This document shows positions 43,562-51,790 of a stretch of DNA of 64,000 nt, piece after piece. The translations under genes and the position numbers were made by a program. A model generated the notes under the pieces. It did no database searches. It saw only the letters and a program-made list of their open reading frames with translations, and was not told the DNA's origin. The DNA is from Citrobacter europaeus (GTDB lineage: Bacteria; Pseudomonadota; Gammaproteobacteria; Enterobacterales; Enterobacteriaceae), in contig CP083650.1 in the NCBI GenBank assembly GCA_020099315.1, positions 1,054,001 through 1,118,000 of the forward strand. The letters are read 5' to 3'. Position 1 is the first letter of the stretch, and each line of letters starts with the position of its first letter.

Positions 43562-44509
43562 TCAACCCTTGGAGTGGGCGGATTCCGCGTGGCTCATGTC
43601 CATGCCTTCGTGTGCGCTGTGCTCACCTTCGGGTTGGGTCATGTCCATGCTCTTACCGTGAGCCATAAATTTGTTAATAACGTCTTTAAACAAATCGGGT
43701 TTCACGTTGGAGAAGTATTCCACCTGGTTGTATTCACTTGGCACAGCCACTTTCTCGAACGCTGCCATGTCGCTCATGGTGTTCGTGGACTGTTTAGCTT
43801 TAGCAACCCATTGGTCGAATTCGGCGCGGTCCTTTGTTGCGATAGCCTTGAACTTCATACCGGAGAAGCCAGGTCCGCTATAGCTTGCGGAGATACCATC
43901 ATAAGTACCGGCTTCGTTGGCGATCAGATGCAGTCGAGTCTGCATACCGGCCATGGCATAAATCTGGCTACCCAGACGCGGGATAAAGAAGGAGTTCATC
44001 ACGGAGTTGGACGTCACTTTGAACTCAACCGGAGTATTCGCCGGGAAGGCGATTTCATTCACGGTAGCGATACCCTGTTCCGGATAGATGAAGAACCATT
44101 TCCAGTCCATGGAAACCACTTCGATGGTAATGGGCTTCTCGTCATGCGCCAGCGGTTTGCTTGGCTCAAGAGCGTGAGTGGTTTTCCAGGTCAGTACGGC
44201 AAGGAAAATAATGATTAAGATCGGCACCGTCCAGACCACAGCTTCCACTTTATTGGAGTGTGACCAGTTCGGGCTGTACTTCGCATCTTTATTGCTTGCA
44301 CGATACTTCCAGGCAAAACCAACAGCCATCAAGATGGCGGGAATAACGACAATCAACATCAGGCCAAATGCCGTCAGTATCAATGAACGTTGTTCCAGTC
44401 CAATCTGTCCTTTAGGGTCAAGCAGCGCAGAATTACAGCCACTGAGTAACGCAGTGCCTGCAATTAATGACAACCATCCCAAACTTTTATTGTATTTCCT
44501 GAGTCTCAT
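43562..44509 (-). CDS. cyoA: Cytochrome bo3 oxidase subunit II (lipoprotein)
   Basis: 315 residues as in E. coli. The signal peptide ends LLSGC (lipidated C25), followed by two transmembrane helices and a periplasmic cupredoxin domain. The CuA ligands of cytochrome c oxidases are absent, as expected for a quinol oxidase. First gene of the operon, 11 bp before cyoB. Confidence 0.98.
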   Translation of the reverse strand: MRLRKYNKSLGWLSLIAGTALLSGCNSALLDPKGQIGLEQRSLILTAFGLMLIVVIPAILMAVGFAWKYRASNKDAKYSPNWSHSNKVEAVVWTVPILIIIFLAVLTWKTTHALEPSKPLAHDEKPITIEVVSMDWKWFFIYPEQGIATVNEIAFPANTPVEFKVTSNSVMNSFFIPRLGSQIYAMAGMQTRLHLIANEAGTYDGISASYSGPGFSGMKFKAIATKDRAEFDQWVAKAKQSTNTMSDMAAFEKVAVPSEYNQVEYFSNVKPDLFKDVINKFMAHGKSMDMTQPEGEHSAHEGMDMSHAESAHSKG

Positions 44510-44968
44510 TTAACGACCTCAATTCCACGGGACCGGGTGGCGTTTAAAGTGTGAGGTCATTTTACGGGAAGGTTACATTACTGTAAACATCCTTGGATCT
44601 GTGTTACTGGGTTCTGCCGCGCATGTCACATATGTTGCAATATATGTCGCTTTGGCTTTAAGAACCTGTTGCAACATCACGTTATAACGAAAGCGGGCAG
44701 GCGAGGGACTTGCTGAGGGCAATTGGTATAACCAATACGAAAATAAAACAATTGTTTAACAATTGATTATCAATAAAAAGACAATTAAAGAACAAAAAAT
44801 AAATCTGTAGTGGCTGAATCGAGTAAGGAAAATAGTATATATAAAAGGCGTCAATAATTTCCAAATTCTTTGGCGCACAAAATAACAAATTATATTTTTA
44901 GCGATTGTTGTTTATTTAGCCGTTATAATTACGCAAGGTGATTACAACGGCGATATTAATGCGGATTG
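44510..44968 (-). promoter_or_regulatory. cyo operon regulatory region (459 bp without a gene)
   Basis: On the minus strand TTTACA (44582-44587), a 17-bp spacer and TAAAAT (44559-44564) form a convincing sigma-70 promoter, about 50 bp ahead of cyoA. The distal half (44690-44900) is very AT-rich with GTTTAAC/TTGATTATCAA-like tracts that could bind ArcA or H-NS; E. coli cyo is repressed by ArcA and Fnr under low oxygen. I could not assign individual sites with confidence. Confidence 0.65.
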
Positions 44969-46444
44969 TTACGCCAGACGGGTTTTGCGCAGTGCCAGAT
45001 AATCCAGCAATCCACCAAAAACGACTCCACAGACCGCGACCACCACTGAGACTTCAAGCAGTTCCGGCAGGAAGGAGAAGTTGGTGTAATCCAGTGCGTT
45101 CATAGTTAACAGCAGTAGCCAAGCCAGCAGTAAGCAGCAGCCCGCTACCAACGTCATTAATGCCAGGCTGTACGCCCCACGAAATTCCGTGCGTGGAATA
45201 AAGCTTTCATTTTTCCAGCTATGCTCCAGCGTCTGACGACAAACCAGCAGCAGTATGAGGCCGGGGATCGCGGCAAACACGGAGAACAAATAAAACGTTG
45301 GCCAACCGTGCGCTTCGACAAACCAACCCGCTACCGGGCCAACGTAAACGCGACCAACCGCTGAAAGCGCGGAGAGCAGGGCGAACTGAGTCGCTGAGAA
45401 GGACTTATTGCACAGCGTCATTAATAAGGCGACAAACGCTGCCGTGCCCATTCCACCGCACAGGTTTTCAAAGAAGACGGCGGCCGCCATACTGAACATG
45501 TGTTTGTCAGTGATGGATAGTAACCAATAACCCGCATTCGACGCCCCCTGCAGGATGCCGAAAATCAGCAAGGCGCGAAACAGCGAAAGGCGCTGCATCA
45601 GGATCCCGCCGTACAGCGCGCCAACGATGGTGGCCAGCAGCCCGAGCGTTTTATTCACCACGCCAACTTCACCCGCATCAAACCCAACGCCGCGAATTAA
45701 AAAGGTGGTGGTCAGGCTCATGGCGAAAGCATCCCCAAGCTTATACAGCACAATCAGCAGCAGGATCAGCCAGGCGTTGTTACGACCAAAGAAGTCGCGC
45801 AGCGGGGCGACTACCGCCTGCTCCAGCGTTTTGGGCACCGGAATGGCATCAGTCGGTTCGGGGGCCAACAGGGTCGCGATGATACAAGGTATCAGTAGTG
45901 CTGCCATCAGCCAGTACATGCCCTGCCAGCCCAGCCAGCGATCGGCCATCCACAGGGCCAGCCCACCGGAAACCAGCATCCCTAAGCGATAGCCCAGCAC
46001 GCTGATAGCCGCACCGGTGCCGCGTTCTTCGGCGGGCAACACGTCGGTTTTCCAGGCATCAAAGACGATGTCCTGCGATGCTGAGCAAAACGCGATCACC
46101 ACCGCAAGCGCGGCCATCCAGCGCAGCTGCGTACCAGGTTCCAGAAAACCCATCGCGGCGATAGAAATCAGTAACAGTACCTGGGTTGCCAGCAGCCAAC
46201 CCCGGCGTCGACCTAAAAACGGCGGAGTGTAGCGGTCCATTAGCGGGGACCAGAGGAACTTAAACACGTAGGCCTGGCCGACCAGAGAAAAGAATCCAAT
46301 GGTTTTAAGATCGATATTCTCGACCGTCATCCACGCCTGAAGCGTACCCGAGGTCAGAGCGAGCGGTAAACCGGAGGCGAATCCCAGTATGAGCAGGATA
46401 GCTGAACGTGGTTGCTGAAAAATACGTAAGTAATGACTGGACAT
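44969..46444 (-). CDS. ampG: Muropeptide permease AmpG
   Basis: Inner-membrane MFS-type permease that imports GlcNAc-anhydroMurNAc and its peptides for cell-wall recycling; in Citrobacter and Enterobacter its substrates induce ampC. 491 residues as in E. coli, with twelve to fourteen hydrophobic segments and an N-terminus RSAILLILGFASGLPLALT typical of the family. Followed by the cyo region; 44 bp downstream of yajG. Confidence 0.97.
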   Translation of the reverse strand: MSSHYLRIFQQPRSAILLILGFASGLPLALTSGTLQAWMTVENIDLKTIGFFSLVGQAYVFKFLWSPLMDRYTPPFLGRRRGWLLATQVLLLISIAAMGFLEPGTQLRWMAALAVVIAFCSASQDIVFDAWKTDVLPAEERGTGAAISVLGYRLGMLVSGGLALWMADRWLGWQGMYWLMAALLIPCIIATLLAPEPTDAIPVPKTLEQAVVAPLRDFFGRNNAWLILLLIVLYKLGDAFAMSLTTTFLIRGVGFDAGEVGVVNKTLGLLATIVGALYGGILMQRLSLFRALLIFGILQGASNAGYWLLSITDKHMFSMAAAVFFENLCGGMGTAAFVALLMTLCNKSFSATQFALLSALSAVGRVYVGPVAGWFVEAHGWPTFYLFSVFAAIPGLILLLVCRQTLEHSWKNESFIPRTEFRGAYSLALMTLVAGCCLLLAWLLLLTMNALDYTNFSFLPELLEVSVVVAVCGVVFGGLLDYLALRKTRLA

Positions 46445-46488
46445 GGGCTTCTATAGGCCCGACGAGCGCCGGGCCATATGGGCAGAAA

Positions 46489-47067
46489 TTAACGAGCGTT
46501 CTGCTTGATGAAATCGTGAACGCTGGTGTCCTGAGACATATCAGCGATGGTGTCGGTCAGTACGCTGTTAACGGCGTCAGCGATATTTTTGTTAGAGGCC
46601 TGCAGTGCGCCCTCAACAGAATAGCTTGCGCGGTAGTTTTTGGTCATCTTGTTGCCGTTAGCGGCGGTCGCGATGATGGCGATGTCTGCCTTGGTGGCGA
46701 TGTTGTAACGCACGCTACCCTGAGACACGTCAGCATACAGTTGGCTAACAATAATTTGCAGGTTGACTGCACCGTTTGGCCCAATCATATAACCGCGTGC
46801 GGTCATCTGTTTTTCCAGTACTTCTTGCAGCAGGAAGCGCAGATCGCGAGACGCGGTCAGGGTAACCAACTGGTTGTCACGGGTGACTTTTGCCAGCGCC
46901 TGATCCTGACGCTGGTCGGCACCGTTGATGCTAACGGTCACGCCCATCAGGCTTGGGTCCTGCTGCGGCAGAGTGATTTTTGGGGAAACTTCAATAGTGG
47001 TCGGCGGCGTTGCGCATCCAGCTAACATAAACAGCGCGACAAACGGGACGAGGATTTTTTTAAACAT
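46489..47067 (-). CDS. yajG: Putative lipoprotein YajG
   Basis: 192 residues as in E. coli. Lipobox MLAGC (C18) after a short signal sequence; residue 19 is Ala, so probably outer-membrane directed. The mature protein is a single alpha/beta domain (YajG family) of unknown role. First gene of the yajG-ampG pair, divergent from bolA. Confidence 0.95.
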   Translation of the reverse strand: MFKKILVPFVALFMLAGCATPPTTIEVSPKITLPQQDPSLMGVTVSINGADQRQDQALAKVTRDNQLVTLTASRDLRFLLQEVLEKQMTARGYMIGPNGAVNLQIIVSQLYADVSQGSVRYNIATKADIAIIATAANGNKMTKNYRASYSVEGALQASNKNIADAVNSVLTDTIADMSQDTSVHDFIKQNAR

Positions 47068-47373
47068 GCCAGGGCTCTCAGCGAATCTAAATTGTATGGT
47101 TGGAGAAAATTCCCGCCATCATAACATCGCCAACGATGAGGGGAAGTGGGTAACGCATGTAAATTCATTGTGTTGTCCGTTTTATGACTTTGTGGAGACC
47201 ATTAACGGACTTTTTGCAATAAATCGAAGGGTAGATTCAGTGAACTTCATCCGTTTGGCTGAGAAAATCAGACAAGGGCTAATTTTTTGTTGCTAAGGTG
47301 TAATGAAAACGGTAAAAGCGGCTAGTATTTAAAGGGATGGGTGACATCTCAGCGTTGTCGGAGGAAAAATTTC
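47068..47373. promoter_or_regulatory. yajG/bolA divergent region with gearbox-like bolA promoter
   Basis: 306 bp. CGGCTAGTA at 47319-47327, 47 bp before bolA, matches the gearbox -10 (CGGCAAGTA) of E. coli bolA1p at all but one base. That promoter is RpoS-dependent and inversely growth-rate regulated. The yajG side shows no distinct promoter to me. Confidence 0.6.
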
Positions 47374-47691
47374 ATGATGATTCGTGAGCAAATAGAAGAA
47401 AAATTAAGGGCAGCGTTCGAACCCGTATTCCTCGAAGTTGTGGATGAAAGCTATCGTCACAATGTCCCGGCTGGTTCTGAAAGCCACTTTAAGGTTGTGC
47501 TGGTTAGCGATCGCTTTACAGGTGAACGTTTTCTTAATCGTCATCGGATGATTTACAGCACATTAACGGCGGAGCTTTCCACAACCGTTCATGCGCTTGC
47601 CCTGCATACCTATACCATTAAGGAGTGGGAAGCGTTGCAGGATACGATTTTTGCATCGCCTCCGTGTCGTGGGGCGGGAAGCATCGCGTAA
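47374..47691 (+). CDS. bolA: Morphogene regulator BolA
   Basis: 105 residues as in E. coli. Stress-induced protein with a KH-like fold that binds DNA and partners monothiol glutaredoxin GrxD through an Fe-S cluster. The signature SHFKVVLVSDRFTGERFLNRHR with the cluster-ligand-type His residues is present. The start is ATGATG at 47374 after GGAGGAAAAA. Confidence 0.97.
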   Translation: MMIREQIEEKLRAAFEPVFLEVVDESYRHNVPAGSESHFKVVLVSDRFTGERFLNRHRMIYSTLTAELSTTVHALALHTYTIKEWEALQDTIFASPPCRGAGSIA

Positions 47692-48035
47692 AAACGGATT
47701 TGCAACAACCGACGCTTTTCCAGTATGTTGCTACAGATTATGTGAAAACGGCCTGCGGGCCGTTTTGTTTTGTCTGAATTCTGGGGCGCTCGTACAGTAT
47801 TCAGACAAAAATTAGCCGGGAATTGTGAAAAAAGCCGCAGCAACGCGCGATAACCGTTCTCGACTCATAAAAGTGATGCCGCTATAATGCGCGTCTTATT
47901 TTTCGGAATGTCTTCGGGATGATTCTGACGACAGGGAATGTGATTGCTTATGAGAACATCCCAGTTCCGCGAAGCCAACAACCTGTGCTTGCGGAGAAGA
48001 GTTGACCGAGCACTGTGATTTTTTGAGGTAACAAG
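47692..48035 (+). promoter_or_regulatory. bolA-tig intergenic region (344 bp)
   Basis: Contains the bolA terminator (47745-47770) and a sigma-70 promoter for tig: TCGACT at 47860-47865, a 17-bp spacer and a perfect TATAAT at 47883-47888. This leaves a leader of about 140 nt before the tig ATG. I see no small gene in the leader. Confidence 0.75.
47745..47770 (+). terminator. Terminator of bolA
   Basis: AAAACGGCC / GGCCGTTTT with a TGCG loop, then GTTTTG. Confidence 0.9.
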
Positions 48036-49334
48036 ATGCAAGTTTCAGTTGAAACCACTCAAGGCCTTGGCCGCCGTGTAACGATTACTATCGCTGCTGA
48101 CAGCATCGAGACCGCTGTGAAAAGCGAGCTGGTCAACGTAGCGAAGAAAGTGCGTATTGACGGTTTCCGCAAAGGAAAAGTACCGATGAATGTTGTTGCT
48201 CAGCGTTATGGCGCATCTGTTCGCCAGGACGTTCTGGGTGACCTGATGAGCCGCAACTTCGTTGACGCGATCATCAAAGAAAAAATCAATCCGGCTGGCG
48301 CACCGAACTACGTTCCGGGCGAATACAAACTGGGTGAAGATTTTACTTACGCGGTAGAGTTCGAAGTTTACCCGGAAGTTGAGCTGACTGGCCTGGAAGC
48401 AATCGAAGTTGAAAAACCGGTTGTTGAAGTCACCGACGCTGACGTTGACGTGATGCTGGATACCCTGCGTAAGCAGCAGGCTACCTGGAAAGACAAAGAC
48501 GGCGCTGCTGATGCAGAAGACCGTGTAACCATCGACTTCACCGGTTCTGTAGACGGCGAAGAGTTCGAAGGCGGCAAAGCGTCTGACTTCGTACTGGCGA
48601 TGGGCCAGGGTCGTATGATCCCGGGCTTTGAAGAAGGCGTTAAAGGCCACAAAGCTGGCGAAGAGTTCACTATCGACGTGACTTTCCCAGAAGAGTACCA
48701 CGCTGAAAACCTGAAAGGTAAAGCCGCTAAGTTCGTTATCAACCTGAAGAAAGTTGAAGAACGCGAGCTGCCGGAACTGACTGAAGAATTCATCAAACGT
48801 TTCGGCGTTGAAGATGGTTCCGTAGCAGGTCTGCGCGCTGAAGTACGCAAAAACATGGAACGCGAGCTGAAAGGCGCTGTGCGTAACCGCGTTAAGTCTC
48901 AGGCGATCGAAGGTCTGGTAAAAGCTAACGACATCGACGTTCCGGCTGCTCTGATCGACAGCGAAATCGACGTTCTGCGTCGTCAGGCTGCACAGCGTTT
49001 CGGCGGCAACGAGAAACAAGCTCTGGAACTGCCGCGTGAACTGTTCGAAGAACAGGCTAAGCGTCGCGTAGTTGTCGGTCTGCTGCTGGGCGAAGTGATT
49101 CGCACCAACGAGCTGAAAGCTGATGAAGATCGCGTTAAAGGCCTGATCGAAGAGATGGCTTCTGCTTACGAAGATCCGAAAGAAGTTGTTGAGTTCTACA
49201 GCAAAAATAAAGAGCTGATGGACAATATGCGTAACGTCGCTCTGGAAGAGCAGGCTGTTGAAGCCGTTCTGGCGAAAGCGAAAGTGACTGAAAAAGCCAC
49301 TTCCTTCAATGAGCTGATGAACCAGCAGGCGTAA
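48036..49334 (+). CDS. tig: Trigger factor
   Basis: Ribosome-bound chaperone with prolyl isomerase activity. 432 residues as in E. coli. The ribosome-docking loop GFRKGKVP is at 43-50, the FKBP-type PPIase domain at about 150-245 (DRVTIDFTGSVDGEEFEGG), and the long helical C-terminal arms after that. Start after TTGAGGTAAC. Terminator at 49370-49401. Confidence 0.98.
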   Translation: MQVSVETTQGLGRRVTITIAADSIETAVKSELVNVAKKVRIDGFRKGKVPMNVVAQRYGASVRQDVLGDLMSRNFVDAIIKEKINPAGAPNYVPGEYKLGEDFTYAVEFEVYPEVELTGLEAIEVEKPVVEVTDADVDVMLDTLRKQQATWKDKDGAADAEDRVTIDFTGSVDGEEFEGGKASDFVLAMGQGRMIPGFEEGVKGHKAGEEFTIDVTFPEEYHAENLKGKAAKFVINLKKVEERELPELTEEFIKRFGVEDGSVAGLRAEVRKNMERELKGAVRNRVKSQAIEGLVKANDIDVPAALIDSEIDVLRRQAAQRFGGNEKQALELPRELFEEQAKRRVVVGLLLGEVIRTNELKADEDRVKGLIEEMASAYEDPKEVVEFYSKNKELMDNMRNVALEEQAVEAVLAKAKVTEKATSFNELMNQQA

Positions 49335-49369
49335 TTCGTCGCTTTTTTAGCTCGAATTTCGTACGCAAG

Positions 49370-49401
49370 CCCGTCACCTTTTGGTGGCGGGTTTTTTTTT
49401 G
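49370..49401 (+). terminator. Terminator of tig
   Basis: CCCGTCACC / GGTGGCGGG stem with a 4-nt loop and nine Ts. Confidence 0.92.
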
Positions 49402-49472
49402 TCACGCATTTTGCATGGGAAGAGTGCGAAAACAGCGTTTCAGTGTTAGCGTTACAACAAAAGATTGTTATG

Positions 49473-49501
49473 CTTGAATTATGGCGATGTCGTACCCATT
49501 A
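49473..49501 (+). promoter_or_regulatory. Sigma-32-type promoter of clpPX
   Basis: CTTGAA at 49473-49478 and ACCCATTA at 49494-49501, spaced 15 bp, against the heat-shock consensus CTTGAAA N11-16 CCCCATNT. E. coli clpP has a heat-shock promoter in the same position. Confidence 0.7.
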
Positions 49502-49581
49502 CTGAGGGACTAGCTGATAATCCGTCCATAAGGTTACAATCAGCACAGCAGGTTTTTTCAAATTTTATCCAGGAGACGGAA

Positions 49582-50205
49582 ATGTCATACAGCGGCGAAC
49601 GAGATAACTTTGCACCCCATATGGCGCTGGTGCCGATGGTCATTGAACAGACCTCACGTGGTGAGCGCTCTTTTGATATCTATTCTCGTCTACTTAAGGA
49701 ACGCGTCATTTTTCTGACCGGCCAGGTCGAAGACCATATGGCTAACCTGATCGTGGCGCAGATGCTGTTCCTGGAAGCAGAAAACCCAGAAAAAGATATC
49801 TACCTGTACATCAACTCCCCTGGTGGAGTGATCACTGCCGGGATGTCTATCTATGACACCATGCAGTTTATTAAGCCGGACGTCAGCACCATTTGTATGG
49901 GCCAGGCGGCCTCAATGGGCGCGTTCCTGCTGACTGCCGGGGCGAAAGGTAAACGTTTTTGCCTGCCTAACTCTCGCGTCATGATCCACCAGCCTCTGGG
50001 CGGTTACCAGGGCCAGGCAACGGATATTGAAATTCATGCCCGTGAAATCCTGAAGGTAAAAGGGCGCATGAACGAACTTATGGCGCATCATACGGGTCAA
50101 TCTCTTGAGCAGATTGAACGTGATACCGAGCGCGATCGCTTCCTCTCCGCTTCTGAAGCGGTAGAGTACGGTCTGGTCGACTCGATTTTGACCCATCGTA
50201 ATTAA
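49582..50205 (+). CDS. clpP: ATP-dependent Clp protease proteolytic subunit
   Basis: Serine peptidase that forms the two-ring chamber of ClpXP and ClpAP. 207 residues including a 14-residue propeptide, as in E. coli, starting at the ATG at 49582 after AGGAGACGG. Catalytic triad: S111 in GQAASMGA, H136 in VMIHQPLGG and D185 in TERDRF. 126 bp ahead of clpX. Confidence 0.98.
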   Translation: MSYSGERDNFAPHMALVPMVIEQTSRGERSFDIYSRLLKERVIFLTGQVEDHMANLIVAQMLFLEAENPEKDIYLYINSPGGVITAGMSIYDTMQFIKPDVSTICMGQAASMGAFLLTAGAKGKRFCLPNSRVMIHQPLGGYQGQATDIEIHAREILKVKGRMNELMAHHTGQSLEQIERDTERDRFLSASEAVEYGLVDSILTHRN

Positions 50206-50331
50206 TGCCCAGCGCGCAGGTGTGCCGCTATAATTACCTGGAGCGGCACAACGCTGACTAGCGTCTTGCGCCTGAGAATGGCATTTGCGTCGTCGTGTGC
50301 GGCACAAAGAACAAAGAAGAGGTTTTGACCC

Positions 50332-51606
50332 ATGACAGATAAACGCAAAGATGGCTCGGGCAAATTGTTGTACTGCTCTTTTTGCGGCAAAAGCCAGCAT
50401 GAAGTGCGTAAGCTGATTGCCGGACCATCCGTGTATATCTGCGACGAATGTGTTGATTTATGTAACGACATCATTCGCGAAGAGATTAAGGAAGTAGCAC
50501 CGCACCGTGAACGCAGTGCGCTGCCGACGCCACATGAAATTCGCAACCACCTGGACGATTACGTTATCGGTCAGGAGCAGGCGAAGAAAGTGCTGGCGGT
50601 CGCGGTATACAACCATTACAAACGTCTGCGCAACGGCGACACCAGCAATGGCGTCGAGTTGGGCAAAAGTAACATCCTGCTGATTGGCCCGACGGGTTCC
50701 GGTAAAACGCTGCTGGCTGAAACGCTGGCGCGCCTGCTGGACGTTCCGTTCACGATGGCCGACGCCACCACGCTGACCGAAGCCGGTTATGTGGGTGAAG
50801 ATGTTGAAAATATTATTCAGAAGCTGCTGCAGAAATGCGATTACGATGTGCAGAAAGCACAGCGCGGGATCGTCTATATCGATGAAATTGACAAGATTTC
50901 TCGTAAGTCCGATAACCCGTCCATTACCCGTGACGTTTCCGGCGAAGGCGTACAGCAGGCGCTGTTGAAACTGATCGAAGGTACGGTTGCTGCCGTTCCG
51001 CCGCAGGGTGGTCGTAAACATCCTCAACAGGAATTCCTGCAGGTTGACACCTCTAAGATCCTGTTTATCTGTGGCGGTGCCTTTGCCGGTCTGGATAAAG
51101 TGATTGCTAACCGTGTTGAAACCGGCTCCGGCATTGGTTTTGGCGCAACGGTAAAAGCGCAGTCTGACAAAGCCAGCGAAGGTGAACTGCTGTCGCAGGT
51201 AGAACCAGAAGATCTGATCAAATTTGGTCTGATCCCTGAGTTCATCGGTCGTCTGCCGGTTGTCGCGACGCTGAGCGAGTTGAGCGAAGAAGCATTGATT
51301 CAGATCCTCAAAGAGCCGAAAAACGCCCTGACCAAGCAGTACCAGGCGCTGTTCAATCTTGAAGGTGTCGATCTGGAGTTCCGTGAGGAAGCGCTGGATG
51401 CGATCGCCAAGAAAGCGATGGCGCGTAAAACTGGTGCTCGTGGTCTGCGTTCAATCGTCGAAGCCGCGCTGCTCGACACCATGTACGATCTGCCGTCTAT
51501 GGAAGACGTCGAAAAAGTGGTGATCGATGAGTCGGTGATTGGCGGTCAGAGCAAGCCATTGCTTATTTACGGTAAGCCGGAAGCGCAGCAGGCATCTGGC
51601 GAATAA
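50332..51606 (+). CDS. clpX: ClpX unfoldase
   Basis: AAA+ unfoldase that feeds tagged proteins to ClpP. 424 residues as in E. coli. N-terminal zinc-binding domain C15, C18, C37, C40 (YCSFC and ICDEC), Walker A GPTGSGKT near 119-126, Walker B IDEIDK near 184, pore loop GYVGED, and ClpP-docking loop IGF (GSGIGFGA). Terminator at 51634-51667. Confidence 0.98.
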   Translation: MTDKRKDGSGKLLYCSFCGKSQHEVRKLIAGPSVYICDECVDLCNDIIREEIKEVAPHRERSALPTPHEIRNHLDDYVIGQEQAKKVLAVAVYNHYKRLRNGDTSNGVELGKSNILLIGPTGSGKTLLAETLARLLDVPFTMADATTLTEAGYVGEDVENIIQKLLQKCDYDVQKAQRGIVYIDEIDKISRKSDNPSITRDVSGEGVQQALLKLIEGTVAAVPPQGGRKHPQQEFLQVDTSKILFICGGAFAGLDKVIANRVETGSGIGFGATVKAQSDKASEGELLSQVEPEDLIKFGLIPEFIGRLPVVATLSELSEEALIQILKEPKNALTKQYQALFNLEGVDLEFREEALDAIAKKAMARKTGARGLRSIVEAALLDTMYDLPSMEDVEKVVIDESVIGGQSKPLLIYGKPEAQQASGE

Positions 51607-51633
51607 TTCATCAATTCATACAGACATTTAATT

Positions 51634-51667
51634 AAAAAGGGGGGATTTTATCTCCCCTTTTATTTTT
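51634..51667 (+). terminator. Terminator of clpX
   Basis: AAAAAGGGGGGA / TCTCCCCTTTT stem with a short ATTTTA-type loop, then TATTTTT. Confidence 0.88.
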
Positions 51668-51681
51668 CCGTAAACATGGCG

Positions 51682-51708
51682 TTGAATGTGTGGGAAACAT
51701 CCCCATAT
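51682..51708 (+). promoter_or_regulatory. Sigma-32 promoter of lon
   Basis: TTGAA at 51682-51686 and CCCCATAT at 51701-51708, 14 bp apart: a close match to the heat-shock consensus and to the known E. coli lon promoter. Confidence 0.85.
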
Positions 51709-51790
51709 ACTGACATACATGTTAAAGGTGGTGTGGAGCACAGTCGTACCACCTGATTACCTGGCGGAAACTAAACTAAGAGAGAGCTCT

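Noticed and set aside
44761..44773. TTGATTATCAA as an Fnr site upstream of cyo
   Set aside because: Fnr sites are TTGAT-N4-ATCAA; here the half-sites overlap, so the spacing is wrong.
51607..51790. SraA-like small RNA between clpX and lon
   Set aside because: E. coli has a reported sRNA near here, but I could not recognise a matching promoter plus terminator on the minus strand, so I do not call it.
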